DNA of 64,000 nt from Microlunatus endophyticus (GTDB lineage: Bacteria > Actinomycetota > Actinomycetes > Propionibacteriales > Propionibacteriaceae): assembly GCF_014646195.1 (NCBI RefSeq), contig NZ_BMMZ01000006.1, positions 124,001 to 188,000 on the forward strand, written 5' to 3'. Both the position numbers and the translations under genes were made by a program. The notes under the pieces are model-generated. The model made no database searches. It was given only the letters and a program-made list of their open reading frames with translations, and was not told the origin of the DNA. Positions 51,485-60,729 of the stretch are shown one piece after another. Every line of letters starts with the position of its first letter. Position 1 is the stretch's first letter.

Positions 51485-52371
51485 ATGCAGTCCCAGTGGT
51501 AGCGGATACCACTGGTGTCACCCGAGACGAGCGCGGCCGGGTCTCCGAACAGATGCCCGACGCCCGAATCCCCCCAGCCGCCGACGTCCATCGAGTCCAA
51601 CTCGATGATCAGTGTCGCCGCAGCTGTGCCGACCGCCGGGTACGCTCCGCTCCCGCGCGGATCCTCCTGGGTGAAGGACGGATAGCCGCCGACTCGGCTG
51701 CCACCACCGAATTCCGTCAGGCCCGAGGACCCACCGCGGATGTACTCGTCGTAGACATAGGCCGGCTCCGATCGGCTCTCACCGAAGGCCATCGCCACCC
51801 GTTCCCAGACCGTGTCCTGGCGGACCTCAGCCGGCAGCTCGTCCCAGGACGGGATGCTGGCGCCCCGGCCGAAGCCGATCCTGGTCGGCCCGACGAACTC
51901 CATCGGCACCTCCTCCACGTGATCGGTCGGGGTCGGCGCGTCCGGCGCTGCCGCGGGTGCGGCCGAAAGGTCCGAGTACCAGCGGACCGAGAATCCGGCG
52001 GCGCCCGCGGTCTCGTCGAAGGTGAGCCCATAGGTCTCGTCGGTGTCGACGAACCACTGCAGCAGTCCGGCGGACGGGAATCCTTCCAGCACTCCGACCT
52101 CGGCGAAGTTGATCTGGCCGACGAAGAACTGCGGTCCGTGCTCGCCCTCCGGCCAGTCGCACCCCTGGGGTAGGTAGGGATGTCCGGTCAGGTAGCTCTG
52201 GGTCGGGTCACTCGCCGCGCCTCCGACCGAGATCGAGGCACACGACCGGGCCACGGCCGCCAACACGTCGCGGACCTGATCGGCGAGATAGGGACTGAGG
52301 CCTGCGGTCGACCTGGCCGGCTGTGACGGCGGGGTGATCTGCTTGCGCCAGCGATCCCAGAGGGCGTTCAC
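51481..52371 (-). CDS. DUF1963 (YwqG-like) family protein
   Basis: 296 residues, GTG 52371. Recognisable blocks: GHPYLPQGCDWPEGEHGPQFFVGQINFAEV (read as family block), GLLQWFVDTDETYGL, KIGG-like GGSRVGGYPSFTQEDPR, and LIIELDSMDVGGWGDSGVGHLF. YwqG/DUF1963 proteins are beta-rich and of unknown biochemical role, often in polymorphic-toxin or immunity contexts. The next gene overlaps its stop. Confidence 0.8.
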   Translation of the reverse strand: MNALWDRWRKQITPPSQPARSTAGLSPYLADQVRDVLAAVARSCASISVGGAASDPTQSYLTGHPYLPQGCDWPEGEHGPQFFVGQINFAEVGVLEGFPSAGLLQWFVDTDETYGLTFDETAGAAGFSVRWYSDLSAAPAAAPDAPTPTDHVEEVPMEFVGPTRIGFGRGASIPSWDELPAEVRQDTVWERVAMAFGESRSEPAYVYDEYIRGGSSGLTEFGGGSRVGGYPSFTQEDPRGSGAYPAVGTAAATLIIELDSMDVGGWGDSGVGHLFGDPAALVSGDTSGIRYHWDCM

Positions 52372-52407
52372 GAGGTCAAGGCTACGGCCGGCAGCGGCCG
52401 CACCCGG

Positions 52408-53262
52408 TCACCAACGCGGGTTCGGCGGCACTCGCTGGCAGTGCGGGCAGCGGTAGGCCGACCGGTTCATGAAGTGCTCGCGCCGAATCAGATGGCCGCA
52501 CCGAGGGCAGGATCTTCCGTCCTGTCCGTACGCCTTCAAGGACCGGTCGAAATAGCCGCTCTCGCCGTTGACATTGATGTAGAGCGAGTCGAAGCTGGTG
52601 CCGCCCTCGTCCAGGGCGAGTGCCATCACCTCCCGGGCCGCGTCCAGCACGGTGATCACCTGTTTGCGACTCATCGCATCGGTCGGCTTGGCGTAATGGG
52701 TCCTGGCCAGCCAGAGCGCCTCGTCGGCGTAGATGTTGCCGATCCCTGACACCACCGTCTGGTCGAGCAGGGCGCGCTTAATGCCGGTCCTGCGACGCCG
52801 GATCCGGTCGGCGACCGCGACCGGGTTGAAGTCCGGGTCGAAGGGGTCCAGGCCGATGTGCGCGATTTCGGCCGGCAGCAGGGCACCGTCGGCTGCCAGC
52901 GACAGTCCGCCGAACATCCGCTGGTCGACGAAATGCAGCTCCTGGCCGCTGTCGGTGAAACTGAATCGGATCCGGGTGTTGCGGACGTCGGGATGACCGT
53001 GGTCGGCGACCAGGAACTGGCCGCTCATGCCCAGGTGGGCCAGCATCGCGTCGCCGTCGGTGAACGGCAGCCAGAGATATTTGCCGCGTCTCCGCGGGAC
53101 GTCGAAGGTACGACCGGTCAGTGTTGCTGCGAAGTCGTCAGGCCCGGCGAGGTGGCGGCGTACGGGCCGGGGATGCAGCACCTCGACCGAACTGATCATG
53201 CGTCCGGTGACCGCAGGCTCCAGCCCGCGCCGGACGACCTCAACCTCGGGTAGCTCCGGCAC
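52408..53262 (-). CDS. mutM: Formamidopyrimidine-DNA glycosylase
   Basis: 284 residues from GTG 53262, giving the catalytic N-terminal Pro-Glu ([15 protein letters not shown]). H2TH region [25 protein letters not shown] and C-terminal zinc finger [13 protein letters not shown]...CPHC. Removes 8-oxoguanine and formamidopyrimidines in base excision repair. Start overlaps the rnc end by 23 bases, so coupled expression. Confidence 0.95.
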   Translation of the reverse strand: MPELPEVEVVRRGLEPAVTGRMISSVEVLHPRPVRRHLAGPDDFAATLTGRTFDVPRRRGKYLWLPFTDGDAMLAHLGMSGQFLVADHGHPDVRNTRIRFSFTDSGQELHFVDQRMFGGLSLAADGALLPAEIAHIGLDPFDPDFNPVAVADRIRRRRTGIKRALLDQTVVSGIGNIYADEALWLARTHYAKPTDAMSRKQVITVLDAAREVMALALDEGGTSFDSLYINVNGESGYFDRSLKAYGQDGRSCPRCGHLIRREHFMNRSAYRCPHCQRVPPNPRW

Positions 53263-54019
53263 CGCTGTCGGGCCCGCCCGCCTGGTCCGACACCGCTTGC
53301 TCGTCCGCGGGCTGTGCCGCCATCTCGCGTACGGCGGCAAATGCGATGGCCGCCGCCTTCTGCTCGGCTTCCTTCTTGTTGCGGCCTTGGCCGGGTCCGT
53401 ACGTCCGGCCATCCAGCAGCACGCTGGCGGTGAAGGTCTTCGCGTGGTCCGGTCCGGCCTCGGTGACCAGATACTGGGGGGCGGACAGCCCGGTGAGCGA
53501 GGACAGTTCCTGCAGGCTCGTCTTCCAGTCCAGGCCGGCGCCCAGGGTGGCGACCCGGTCCATCACCGGATCGAAGAGGTGGTGCACGAAGCGCCGGGAC
53601 TGCTCGATCCCGTGCTCGACGAACACGGCTCCGATGACCGCTTCGGTGGTGTCGGCGAGGATGGACGACTTGTCGCGTCCGCCGGTGCTCTCCTCTCCGC
53701 GGCCGAGCTTGACCACCGCACCGAGGTCGAGCCCGCGCGCGACATCGGCGAGGGCCCGCGAGTTCACCACCGCGGCGCGGAGCTTGGCCAGCTGGCCCTC
53801 CGACATGTCCGGGTGGGTGGTGTAGAGATGCTCGGTGACGACCAGCTGGAGCACCGCGTCGCCGAGGAACTCCATCCGTTCGTTGGTCGGCAGGCCGCCC
53901 TGTTCATAGGCGTACGACCGGTGCGTCAGAGCGCGCTCCATCAGCTCGGGAGCGATGGTGATCCCGAGCTCGACGAACACCTCAAGCACGCCGGAGCGAC
54001 CAGGCTCAGCGGCAGCCAT
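53240..54019 (-). CDS. rnc: Ribonuclease III
   Basis: 259 residues from ATG 54019. Catalytic signature [20 protein letters not shown] and second acidic helix [15 protein letters not shown]; then the double-stranded-RNA-binding domain ([10 protein letters not shown] ... [17 protein letters not shown]). Processes rRNA precursors and structured mRNAs. 11 bases downstream of rpmF. An Ala/Gly/Asp-rich tail follows the binding domain. Confidence 0.95.
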   Translation of the reverse strand: MAAAEPGRSGVLEVFVELGITIAPELMERALTHRSYAYEQGGLPTNERMEFLGDAVLQLVVTEHLYTTHPDMSEGQLAKLRAAVVNSRALADVARGLDLGAVVKLGRGEESTGGRDKSSILADTTEAVIGAVFVEHGIEQSRRFVHHLFDPVMDRVATLGAGLDWKTSLQELSSLTGLSAPQYLVTEAGPDHAKTFTASVLLDGRTYGPGQGRNKKEAEQKAAAIAFAAVREMAAQPADEQAVSDQAGGPDSGAGATRG

Positions 54020-54030
54020 AGCCGACAAGA

Positions 54031-54222
54031 TCAGGAAGCGATGACCTGACGACGCTCGCCGCGCGGACCGTACTGGCCGCAGGACGGGCAGGCGGTGTGC
54101 GGCAGGTGCTTCTGGCGGCAAGCCGGATTGGCGCAGGTCACCAGGGTCGGCGCGGAGGTCTTCCACTGGGACCGGCGATGCCGGGTGTTGCTGCGGGACA
54201 TCCGGCGCTTCGGAACGGCCAC
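54031..54222 (-). CDS. rpmF: 50S ribosomal protein L32
   Basis: 63 residues from GTG 54222 with GAGGAG upstream. [19 protein letters not shown] is the conserved L32 N-terminus, and four cysteines ([15 protein letters not shown]) form a zinc-ribbon, so this is the zinc-binding (C+) form. DUF177 gene upstream and rnc downstream is the usual order. Confidence 0.95.
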   Translation of the reverse strand: MAVPKRRMSRSNTRHRRSQWKTSAPTLVTCANPACRQKHLPHTACPSCGQYGPRGERRQVIAS

Positions 54223-54281
54223 GATCAATCTCCTCGTACTTGTTGCCTGGACGTACTGAACAACGGGTTGCGGTCCAGCGA

Positions 54282-54842
54282 TCAGTCCTGCTGCTGTGGC
54301 CACGACGCGAGCCCTGACCACCGGGGATCGATCGGGGCCGCGTGCTCGTGCTCCGGATCCTCGTTCAGGTCAGCCCCGCAATCGGGACACAGACCCGGAC
54401 AATCCGGGCGACACAGCGGCTGGAACGGAAGCTCCAGCACGACCGAATCGCGCAGCACCGGCTCGAGATCGAGCAGGTCACCCTCAAGGTGCCTGATCTC
54501 GTCCTCGGTTTCGGCATCGCCGGACTCGTTGTCGGGATAGACGTACAGCTCCTGGAAGTCCACAACCGCGGTCTCGGTTATGTCCACCAGGCACCGAACG
54601 CACTGCCCCGCCAGCCGGACCTCTGCCGTCCCGGTCAGCAGCACCCCCTCGACCACCGCCTCGAGTCGCAGATCGAACTCGACGGGTGAGCCTTGGGGCA
54701 CCCCGATCACATCGATCCCCAGCTCCGCCGGAGCCTCCGCGGTCCGCCGGACGAGCATCGACCGCCCGGCTCCGCGGCCCAGTTCGTAGGTGTCGACCAC
54801 CAGGTCCGAACGAGCGTCGAGCGGGCGAGCTGCCGTAGCCAC
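54282..54842 (-). CDS. DUF177/YceD family protein
   Basis: 186 residues, GTG 54842. [16 protein letters not shown] starts the YceD fold; the zinc-like cysteines CVRCL and [17 protein letters not shown] are typical. Homologues are linked to 23S rRNA accumulation and are nearly always directly upstream of rpmF, as here. Precise biochemistry is not established. Confidence 0.9.
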   Translation of the reverse strand: MATAARPLDARSDLVVDTYELGRGAGRSMLVRRTAEAPAELGIDVIGVPQGSPVEFDLRLEAVVEGVLLTGTAEVRLAGQCVRCLVDITETAVVDFQELYVYPDNESGDAETEDEIRHLEGDLLDLEPVLRDSVVLELPFQPLCRPDCPGLCPDCGADLNEDPEHEHAAPIDPRWSGLASWPQQQD

Positions 54843-54977
54843 AAGCAGATCCCTTCAGCACAGCGGTCAGAACATCGTCATGACCGACGACAAACTTTAC
54901 CGGGCGGGCGGCCTCGGTCCAAAACGATCGCTGAGCCTGTCGAAGCGGTGCCGCCCAACAAGCTCGGGATCTGCGTG
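54843..54977. other. Gap with a dispersed CTGAGCCTGTCGAA element
   Basis: 135 bases between the coiled-coil gene and the DUF177 gene. The dispersed repeat is at 54925-54948; the DUF177 promoter should lie near 54855-54900. Confidence 0.4.
54925..54948. repeat. Dispersed CTGAGCCTGTCGAAGCG element
   Basis: CGATCGCTGAGCCTGTCGAAGCGG shares its core with 42982-43004 and one arm of the hairpin at 18197. Confidence 0.55.
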
Positions 54978-55493
54978 TCAGTCGAGCGTCGGGAGTTCGG
55001 TCGTCCGGACCCGGCGATCCTCCTCGACGTGCGCACCGTTGCGCTCGGCCAGCCGCTTGCGGGCCGTCCGGACCTGGGAACTGGTCTTGGCCAGGACGGA
55101 CTCGAAGCCTGCCATCCGGGAGTCGATGAACAGGTCCACCTCTCGCCGCAGCGCCGCGGCCTCCGCCTCGGCATCGGCGATGATCTTGGCGGCCTGCTCC
55201 TCCGCCACCTGGACCTGAGCACTGTGGGCAGCCTGCTGGAGGGCGTGCTGGTGGGCCTCGGCGATGATCCGGTCAGCCTCGGCCTTGTCCTGCGATGCCT
55301 GGTCGCGCTGTCCCTGGATGACGCCGCGAGCTTCCTCCAACTCAGCCGGCAGAGCGTCGGCCACGTCGTCGATGGCCTTCAGCACCTCGGCCCTGTTGAC
55401 CACGCACGATGCCGACATCGGCATCGCCCGGGCAGACGCGATCAGCTCGCGCAACTGTTCCAGCCGAGCCTCAGTGGTCAGCTCCTCCGGCAT
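54978..55493 (-). CDS. Coiled-coil protein (DivIVA-like, coaD-associated)
   Basis: 171 residues from ATG 55493 with GGGGAGG upstream. Almost entirely helical, Ala/Glu/Gln/Arg-rich, with a long coiled coil (EARGVIQGQRDQASQDKAEA ... AAHSAQVQVAEEQAAKIIAD). Resembles the DivIVA/Wag31-like or 'cell division initiation' proteins found after coaD in actinobacteria. Probable cytoskeletal or membrane-curvature role (inference). Confidence 0.7.
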   Translation of the reverse strand: MPEELTTEARLEQLRELIASARAMPMSASCVVNRAEVLKAIDDVADALPAELEEARGVIQGQRDQASQDKAEADRIIAEAHQHALQQAAHSAQVQVAEEQAAKIIADAEAEAAALRREVDLFIDSRMAGFESVLAKTSSQVRTARKRLAERNGAHVEEDRRVRTTELPTLD

Positions 55494-55613
55494 TGGATGT
55501 CCATCCTCCCCAAAATGCTCTGCGTTCCGACGCGACTGCGCGGAAAGCAATGTAGTCCGCCGCCGTCCTGCTGATCGGCCTTCCTCGTCCAGTGTCCCGC
55601 TGTTGGGTGCCGA

Positions 55614-56096
55614 TCACGAACTCGGAGCGAGCTTCTGCCGGGTGCGGGCGGCGATCTGCGGGGTGACGAACTGGTCGAAGCTGCCACCCAGCCGGGCGAT
55701 GTCTCGGACCAGGCTCGACGACACCGCCGCCCATTGCGGTTCGGCGGGCAGGAACAGCGTCTCCAGACCGGTCATCATCCGGTTCAGCTGTGCCATCTGC
55801 GCCTCGTAGTCCAGGTCGACGGCCCCTCGGATCCCCTTCACGACGGTGCCGATCCGGTTGTCGCGGCAGTAGTCGACGGTCAGCCCGGCGAACTGATGCA
55901 CCTCGACCCCGGGCAGGTCGGCCAGGGCCTCCTCGAGCAGCTCCACCCGCTCGCTCGGCTCGAAGAGCCCGGGTTTGTTCGGATTGAAGCCGACCAGCAC
56001 GTGCACGTGGTCGAAGATGGCCGCGGTCCGGGTGATCACGTCCAGATGCCCCAGGGTCGGAGGGTCGTACGATCCCGGGCAGGCTGCTCGTCGCAT
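55614..56096 (-). CDS. coaD: Phosphopantetheine adenylyltransferase
   Basis: 160 residues, ATG 56096. Nucleotidyl-transferase H/TxGH motif in PGSYDPPTLGHLDVI, with a Pro in place of the usual Val after the DP. VDYCRDNRIGTVVKGIRG and VSSSLVRDIARLGGSFDQFV are conserved. Makes dephospho-CoA from phosphopantetheine and ATP. 12 bases downstream of rsmD. Confidence 0.95.
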   Translation of the reverse strand: MRRAACPGSYDPPTLGHLDVITRTAAIFDHVHVLVGFNPNKPGLFEPSERVELLEEALADLPGVEVHQFAGLTVDYCRDNRIGTVVKGIRGAVDLDYEAQMAQLNRMMTGLETLFLPAEPQWAAVSSSLVRDIARLGGSFDQFVTPQIAARTRQKLAPSS

Positions 56097-56108
56097 TCGC
56101 GGGTTCCC

Positions 56109-56687
56109 CTATCGCTGCCAGAAGTGCAGGGTGGTCTCGCCGTACGGCTTGGCCCACACGTCGGCCGGGTCCTCGGGCCAGCTCAGGTCCTCGGTCCGGG
56201 AGGAGCGTTCGACGACCACCAGCGCCTCGTCGTTGATCCACCCCGATTCGAGCAGTGCCGCCAGGGTCCGGGACAGTGCCGCGGAATCCACCTCGTAGGG
56301 CGGATCGGCGAAGATCACGTCGTACGGTCCCGGCGGCGGCTGGGCGATGACGTCGTCGACCCGGCCGGTCCTGACCTGGACCTCGAGCTTCAGGGTGCGG
56401 GCGTTGTCGGCGATGATCCTGGCCGTCCGCCGGTCGGATTCGACCAGTAGCACCGGCGAGGCTCCCCTGCTCGCCGCCTCCAACCCCACCGCACCGGAGC
56501 CGGCGTACAGATCCAGGAAGGCCAGCCCGGCCAGGGACTCCTCGCTCGGGCTGCCGGCCGTGCCGGCCCACGACGCGATCACCGAGAACAGCGCCTCGCG
56601 GACGCGGTCGGTCGTCGGTCGGGTGCGGTCACCGGGCGGGGTCTGCAGCCGGTGCCCCTTGCGGGTCCCGGCGATGATCCTGCTCAC
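56109..56687 (-). CDS. rsmD: 16S rRNA (guanine966-N2)-methyltransferase
   Basis: 192 residues from GTG 56687 with AGGAG upstream. SRIIAGTRKGHRLQTPPG is the conserved N-terminus; SAM motif FLDLYAGSGAVGLEAASRG and catalytic DPPY (VIFADPPYEV). Modifies G966 near the P site. Between recG and coaD as usual. Confidence 0.93.
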   Translation of the reverse strand: MSRIIAGTRKGHRLQTPPGDRTRPTTDRVREALFSVIASWAGTAGSPSEESLAGLAFLDLYAGSGAVGLEAASRGASPVLLVESDRRTARIIADNARTLKLEVQVRTGRVDDVIAQPPPGPYDVIFADPPYEVDSAALSRTLAALLESGWINDEALVVVERSSRTEDLSWPEDPADVWAKPYGETTLHFWQR

Positions 56688-56712
56688 TGGCAGCTCCTGG
56701 TTCGCGGGCAGC

Positions 56713-58962
56713 TCATGATCGTTCCAACCACTCCCCGGACAACGACTCGATCCGCTCAACCGTATCGGCAAGCCCGGGGTCGGTGAGTTCCGGATCGCCG
56801 GCGATGCAGTCGTCGGCGATCTCCCGGGCCTGACTGATCAGCTCGCGGTCCCGGAAGACGTTGAGCAGCCGCAGGCTGGAGCGGCGTCCGGCCTGGGCTG
56901 AGCCGAGCACATCTCCTTCGCGGCGCAGCCGCAGATCCTCCTCGGCCAGCTCGAAGCCGTCCCGAGTGGCCGCGACCGCGGTCAGCCGCTGGGCGGCCAG
57001 ACTCTCGGGCGGACTCGAGCTCAGCAGCAGGCAGACGCCGGGATGCTGCCCCCGGCCGATCCGGCCGCGCAGCTGGTGCAGCTGGGAGATGCCGAACCGG
57101 TCGGCGTCGCAGATCACCATCATCGAGGCGTTCGGTACGTCGACGCCGACCTCGATCACGGTGGTGGCGACCAGGACGTCGATCTCACCGGCGGCATAGC
57201 GGCGCATGGTGTCGTCCTTGTCCTCGCCGCTCATCCGGCCGTGCAGCATCGCGACCCGCAGGCTGGACAGCGGGCCGGTGCTCAACTGGCTGTAGAGCTC
57301 CTCGACGGCCATCGCCGGCCGCTGCGGTCCCTCGCCCTCCTCGGGCTCGTCCTCAGCGATCCGGCCGTCCTCCCAGCCCTCGGCCTTGTCTCCGGCGGTG
57401 ATCCGGGAGCAGACGACGTAGGCCTGCCGCCCGTCGGCGACCTCCTCCACGATCCGCTGCCAGGCACGATCGACCCAGGTCGGGCTGTTGACCATGTCGA
57501 CCACCACCGATTGCACCGCGGCCCGCCCGGACGGGACCTCGCGCAGCACCGAGGTCTCCAGGTCACCGAAGCTGGTCATCGCCACCGTCCGCGGGATGGG
57601 GGTCGCGGTCATCACCAGGACGTGCGGCTGGGTCTCGGCCTTGCTGCTCAGCGCCGCCCGTTGTTCGACGCCGAACCGGTGCTGCTCGTCGACGACCACC
57701 AGCCCGAGATCGGCGAACTGGACCTGGTCGGACAGCAGTGCGTGGGTGCCGATGACGATGCCGGCCTCACCGCCGGCCGCGGCCAGCAGCGCCTCGCGCT
57801 TGCGGGCCGCGGGCATCGACCCGGTCAGCAGCGTCACCTGGGTCGCATGGTCGGCGGCGTCCAGGGTGCCGCCGGCGGCGAGTTCGCCGAGCATCCGGGT
57901 GATGGTCTGGAAGTGCTGGGTGGCCAGCACCTCGGTGGGTGCCAGGAAGGCGGCCTGGCCGCCGGCGTCGACCACCGCGAGCATCGCGCGGATCGCGACC
58001 ACCGTCTTGCCGGAGCCGACCTCGCCCTGCAGCAGCCGTTGCATCGGGTGGTCGGCAGCCAGATCGGCGAAGATCTGGTCCGACACCAACTGCTGGCCCT
58101 CGGTCAGCGTGTAGGGCAGCTTCGCGTCGAAGGCGTCCAGGATCCCGTCGCTGCGCCGCGGCCTCGGCACCGAGGGATGCTTGCGGGCCTCGGACCGGCG
58201 ATGGGCCATGGTCAGGCCGATCGCGAACGCCTCGTCGAACTTGAGCCGGCCCAGCCCGTCGGCCGCCTCCGCCCGGGTCTGCGGCTGGTGGACCGCCTTG
58301 TACGCCGCCAGCAGGTCCGCCACACCGGCCTGCTCGCGCACGCGCGCGGGCAGCGGATCCTCCATGCCGGCCAGCGAGTCCAGGGCCAGATTGACCGAAT
58401 CCGCGATCGTCCAGGTGCGCAGTCTCGAGGTCGCCGGATACAGGCCGATCAGCTCGGTCCGGGTCACCTCCGCCAGGACCACGTTCTCCTTGCGACCGCC
58501 GGCGAAGCGGCCGTATTCGTCGAGCATGACGAATTCGGGATGGGCCAACTGGAGCTCGTCGCGGAACCTCCCGACCTTCCCGGCGAAGATGCCGCGGGAA
58601 CCTTGGGACAGTTGCTTCTGCCAGTACGTGATCAGGTGCGGCTTGCCGAAGAACGCCAGTGTCAGGTAGCCGTGTCCGTCGGTGATCCTCGCTTCGAGCC
58701 GGCTTCGCGGTCCATTGCCGTGTTGGGACGTGCTGGCGACCTCGGCCAGCACTGCGACCTCCTCGCCCTCCTTGAGGGTCTTCAGGTCGCTCAGTTCGGT
58801 GCCCGACATGTAGCGGCGCGGAACGTGGGCCAACAGTTCCCCGACGGTGCTGATCCGCAGCTTCTCGAATTGTTTGGCGGTCTTGTCGCCGATCACCCCG
58901 TCCAGCTTCTTCGCGAGGCGGGCGTACGCGTCGGTGCGCCACCGGCTCACGGTCGTACTCAC
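56713..58962 (-). CDS. recG: ATP-dependent DNA helicase RecG
   Basis: 749 residues, GTG 58962. N-terminal wedge/OB fold (LKTLKEGEEVAVLAEV), Walker A QGEVGSGKTVVAIRAM, motif II VVDEQHRFGVEQR, motif III MTATPIPRT and motif VI QLRGRIGRGQHPG. Remodels stalled replication forks and Holliday junctions. Divergent from the thiamine riboswitch. Confidence 0.95.
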   Translation of the reverse strand: MSTTVSRWRTDAYARLAKKLDGVIGDKTAKQFEKLRISTVGELLAHVPRRYMSGTELSDLKTLKEGEEVAVLAEVASTSQHGNGPRSRLEARITDGHGYLTLAFFGKPHLITYWQKQLSQGSRGIFAGKVGRFRDELQLAHPEFVMLDEYGRFAGGRKENVVLAEVTRTELIGLYPATSRLRTWTIADSVNLALDSLAGMEDPLPARVREQAGVADLLAAYKAVHQPQTRAEAADGLGRLKFDEAFAIGLTMAHRRSEARKHPSVPRPRRSDGILDAFDAKLPYTLTEGQQLVSDQIFADLAADHPMQRLLQGEVGSGKTVVAIRAMLAVVDAGGQAAFLAPTEVLATQHFQTITRMLGELAAGGTLDAADHATQVTLLTGSMPAARKREALLAAAGGEAGIVIGTHALLSDQVQFADLGLVVVDEQHRFGVEQRAALSSKAETQPHVLVMTATPIPRTVAMTSFGDLETSVLREVPSGRAAVQSVVVDMVNSPTWVDRAWQRIVEEVADGRQAYVVCSRITAGDKAEGWEDGRIAEDEPEEGEGPQRPAMAVEELYSQLSTGPLSSLRVAMLHGRMSGEDKDDTMRRYAAGEIDVLVATTVIEVGVDVPNASMMVICDADRFGISQLHQLRGRIGRGQHPGVCLLLSSSPPESLAAQRLTAVAATRDGFELAEEDLRLRREGDVLGSAQAGRRSSLRLLNVFRDRELISQAREIADDCIAGDPELTDPGLADTVERIESLSGEWLERS

Positions 58963-59000
58963 GGCGGCCAGCCTAGCCAGCGGCGCCGACAGCGTTGCGT

Positions 59001-59006
59001 TATAGG
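59001..59006 (+). promoter_or_regulatory. Probable -10 of the thiD leader
   Basis: TATAGG lies about 13-18 bases before the first conserved bases of the riboswitch. A -35 is not clear. Confidence 0.4.
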
Positions 59007-59018
59007 CTCAGCCACCGA

Positions 59019-59105
59019 CATGGCCGGGGTGCCCGAACCAGCAGTACGGATCGGGCTGAGAACACACCCGCCGAACCTGATCCGGGTCATACCGGCGAGA
59101 GGGAG
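59019..59105 (+). ncRNA. TPP riboswitch (THI element)
   Basis: The conserved core is present in order: GGGGTGCCC (near 59025), GGCTGAGA (near 59054), ACACACCCG, GAACCTGATCCGGGTCAT (near 59073-59090) and ACCGGCGAGAGGGA. These match the known THI-box pattern. It ends at the ribosome site (AGAGGGAG) of thiD, so control of translation initiation is likely: thiamine pyrophosphate would hide the ribosome site. Confidence 0.9.
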
Positions 59106-59110
59106 CCACC

Positions 59111-59935
59111 ATGGCGGGAATGCCGCCGATCATGTTGTCGATCGCCGGGTCGGATCCGTCCGGCGGTGCCGGAGTCCAGGCCGATCTCAAGACCGCCACC
59201 GCGCTCGGCGCCTACGGCGCTGCCGTGATTACCTCGCTGACCGTGCAGAACACCCGCGGGGTCACCGGAATCCACCAGGTGCCGGCAGGCTTCGTCGCCG
59301 ACCAGGCCCGCGCCGTCCTCGACGACCTGGACGTCGGCGCGATCAAGATCGGCATGCTCGCGACACCGGAGATCGCCGAAGCGGTCGGCTCGGTGCTGGC
59401 AGAGCATCCGGGGATCCCGGTGGTCCTCGATCCGGTGATGGTCGCGACCTCAGGAGACCGGCTGGTGACCGCGGAGACGACTGCGGTGATCATCGAGAAA
59501 CTGCTGCCCGCAGCGACGCTGGTGACGCCGAATCTCGGCGAGACCGGGACGCTGCTGGTCGCCGAGCCACCCCAGAGCCCGGACGAGATGGTCACCGCCG
59601 CGATCCGGCTGCGTGAGCGGGGCTGCCCGGCCGCACTGATCAAGGGCGGACACCTCGACGGTCAGCGGGAAGTCCTGGTCGACGTACTGGCAGACGCCGG
59701 CGGCATCGAGTTGATCGAGGGGCCACTGATCGACACCGCCAACACCCACGGCACCGGCTGCACGTTGTCGTCGGCGATCGCCTCCCGACTCGCCTCCGGT
59801 GATCAGCTGCGGGACGCGATCCGAGCCGCCAGGACCTACCTGACCGGGGCGCTGAGGTCCGGCGCCGACCTGGAGATCGGCCGCGGCCACGGGCCGGTCG
59901 ATCACCTCTGGGAGCGACACGAGGAGCAACGATGA
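59111..59935 (+). CDS. thiD: Hydroxymethylpyrimidine/phosphomethylpyrimidine kinase
   Basis: 274 residues, ATG 59111. Ribokinase-like fold: SIAGSDPSGGAGVQADLKT, MLATPEIAEAV, PVVLDPVMVATSGDRL, and the anion hole/catalytic TANTHGTGCTLSSAIAS. Makes HMP-pyrophosphate for thiamine synthesis or salvage. The TPP riboswitch lies directly upstream, and tenA overlaps its stop by 4 bases. Confidence 0.95.
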   Translation: MAGMPPIMLSIAGSDPSGGAGVQADLKTATALGAYGAAVITSLTVQNTRGVTGIHQVPAGFVADQARAVLDDLDVGAIKIGMLATPEIAEAVGSVLAEHPGIPVVLDPVMVATSGDRLVTAETTAVIIEKLLPAATLVTPNLGETGTLLVAEPPQSPDEMVTAAIRLRERGCPAALIKGGHLDGQREVLVDVLADAGGIELIEGPLIDTANTHGTGCTLSSAIASRLASGDQLRDAIRAARTYLTGALRSGADLEIGRGHGPVDHLWERHEEQR

Positions 59936-60609
59936 CCGGCTTCTGCGAGCAGGCCTGGCGTGGGGTCGGCGACTGGTTCGCCGCGATCACCGGACACCCG
60001 TTCCTGACCGGCCTGGCCGACGGATCGCTGCCCGAGCCGGTCTTCGACCGCTATCTGCTCGATGACGCGCATTATCTGACGGGCTATTCGGCGGCCCTGG
60101 CCGCGCTCTCGTCCCGGGCTATCGACCCGGATGGCCGGCTGCTGTTGGCCAGGTCCGCCGCCGGTGCCGTCGAGGGCGAGCGCCAACTGCACCGCGGGCA
60201 CCTGGTGCCGCGCGGCATCGACCCGGACGCCCCGGGCGCTGCCGAGCCGAGCCCGACCTGTGTCGGCTATGTCGAGAGCCTGCGGGCCGCTGCGGCACTG
60301 GGCCCCTTCGCTGTCGGGATGGCCGCCGTGCTGCCCTGTTTCCGGGTGTACGCCGAGGTCGGCGCCTGGATCGTCGCGCAGCGGAAGCCGACTGCCGGCC
60401 ACCCGTACCGGGACTGGATCGACACCTACGCCGATCCTGCTTTCGCCGAGATCGTACGGTCTGCCGAGGACTACACCGATCGGCTGGCCGAGGCGGCAGG
60501 CCGGCTGGAACAGGCGGCGATGCTGGCTGCGTACACTCGATCGACGCGCTTCGAATGGATGTTCTGGGACGCGGCCTGGCGGGGCGAACGCTGGCCGGAG
60601 GTCGACTGA
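59932..60609 (+). CDS. tenA: Thiaminase II/TenA family protein
   Basis: 225 residues, ATG 59932 within the thiD stop (ATGA). All-helical haem-oxygenase-like fold: GHPFLTGLADGSLPEPVFDR, LLDDAHYLTGYSAAL, and an active-site Cys candidate in AVGMAAVLPCFRVYAEVG. TenA hydrolyses aminopyrimidine breakdown products of thiamine to hydroxymethylpyrimidine, the ThiD substrate. Operon and riboswitch control fit thiamine salvage. Confidence 0.92.
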   Translation: MTGFCEQAWRGVGDWFAAITGHPFLTGLADGSLPEPVFDRYLLDDAHYLTGYSAALAALSSRAIDPDGRLLLARSAAGAVEGERQLHRGHLVPRGIDPDAPGAAEPSPTCVGYVESLRAAAALGPFAVGMAAVLPCFRVYAEVGAWIVAQRKPTAGHPYRDWIDTYADPAFAEIVRSAEDYTDRLAEAAGRLEQAAMLAAYTRSTRFEWMFWDAAWRGERWPEVD

Positions 60610-60729
60610 ACCCACCCCGGTGGCGGTCGATTCGCGATCCGGCCCCGGTTTCAGATATTCTTGTGCGGTTGCTCGGGCTCGGTCCCGGGCTGATCCATCT
60701 TCGTTGAACCTCAATCAGGAGTAACTCCA

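Noticed and set aside
59019..59105. tRNA-like fold upstream of thiD
   Set aside because: The conserved blocks are those of the TPP riboswitch; there is no anticodon arm or T-loop consensus.
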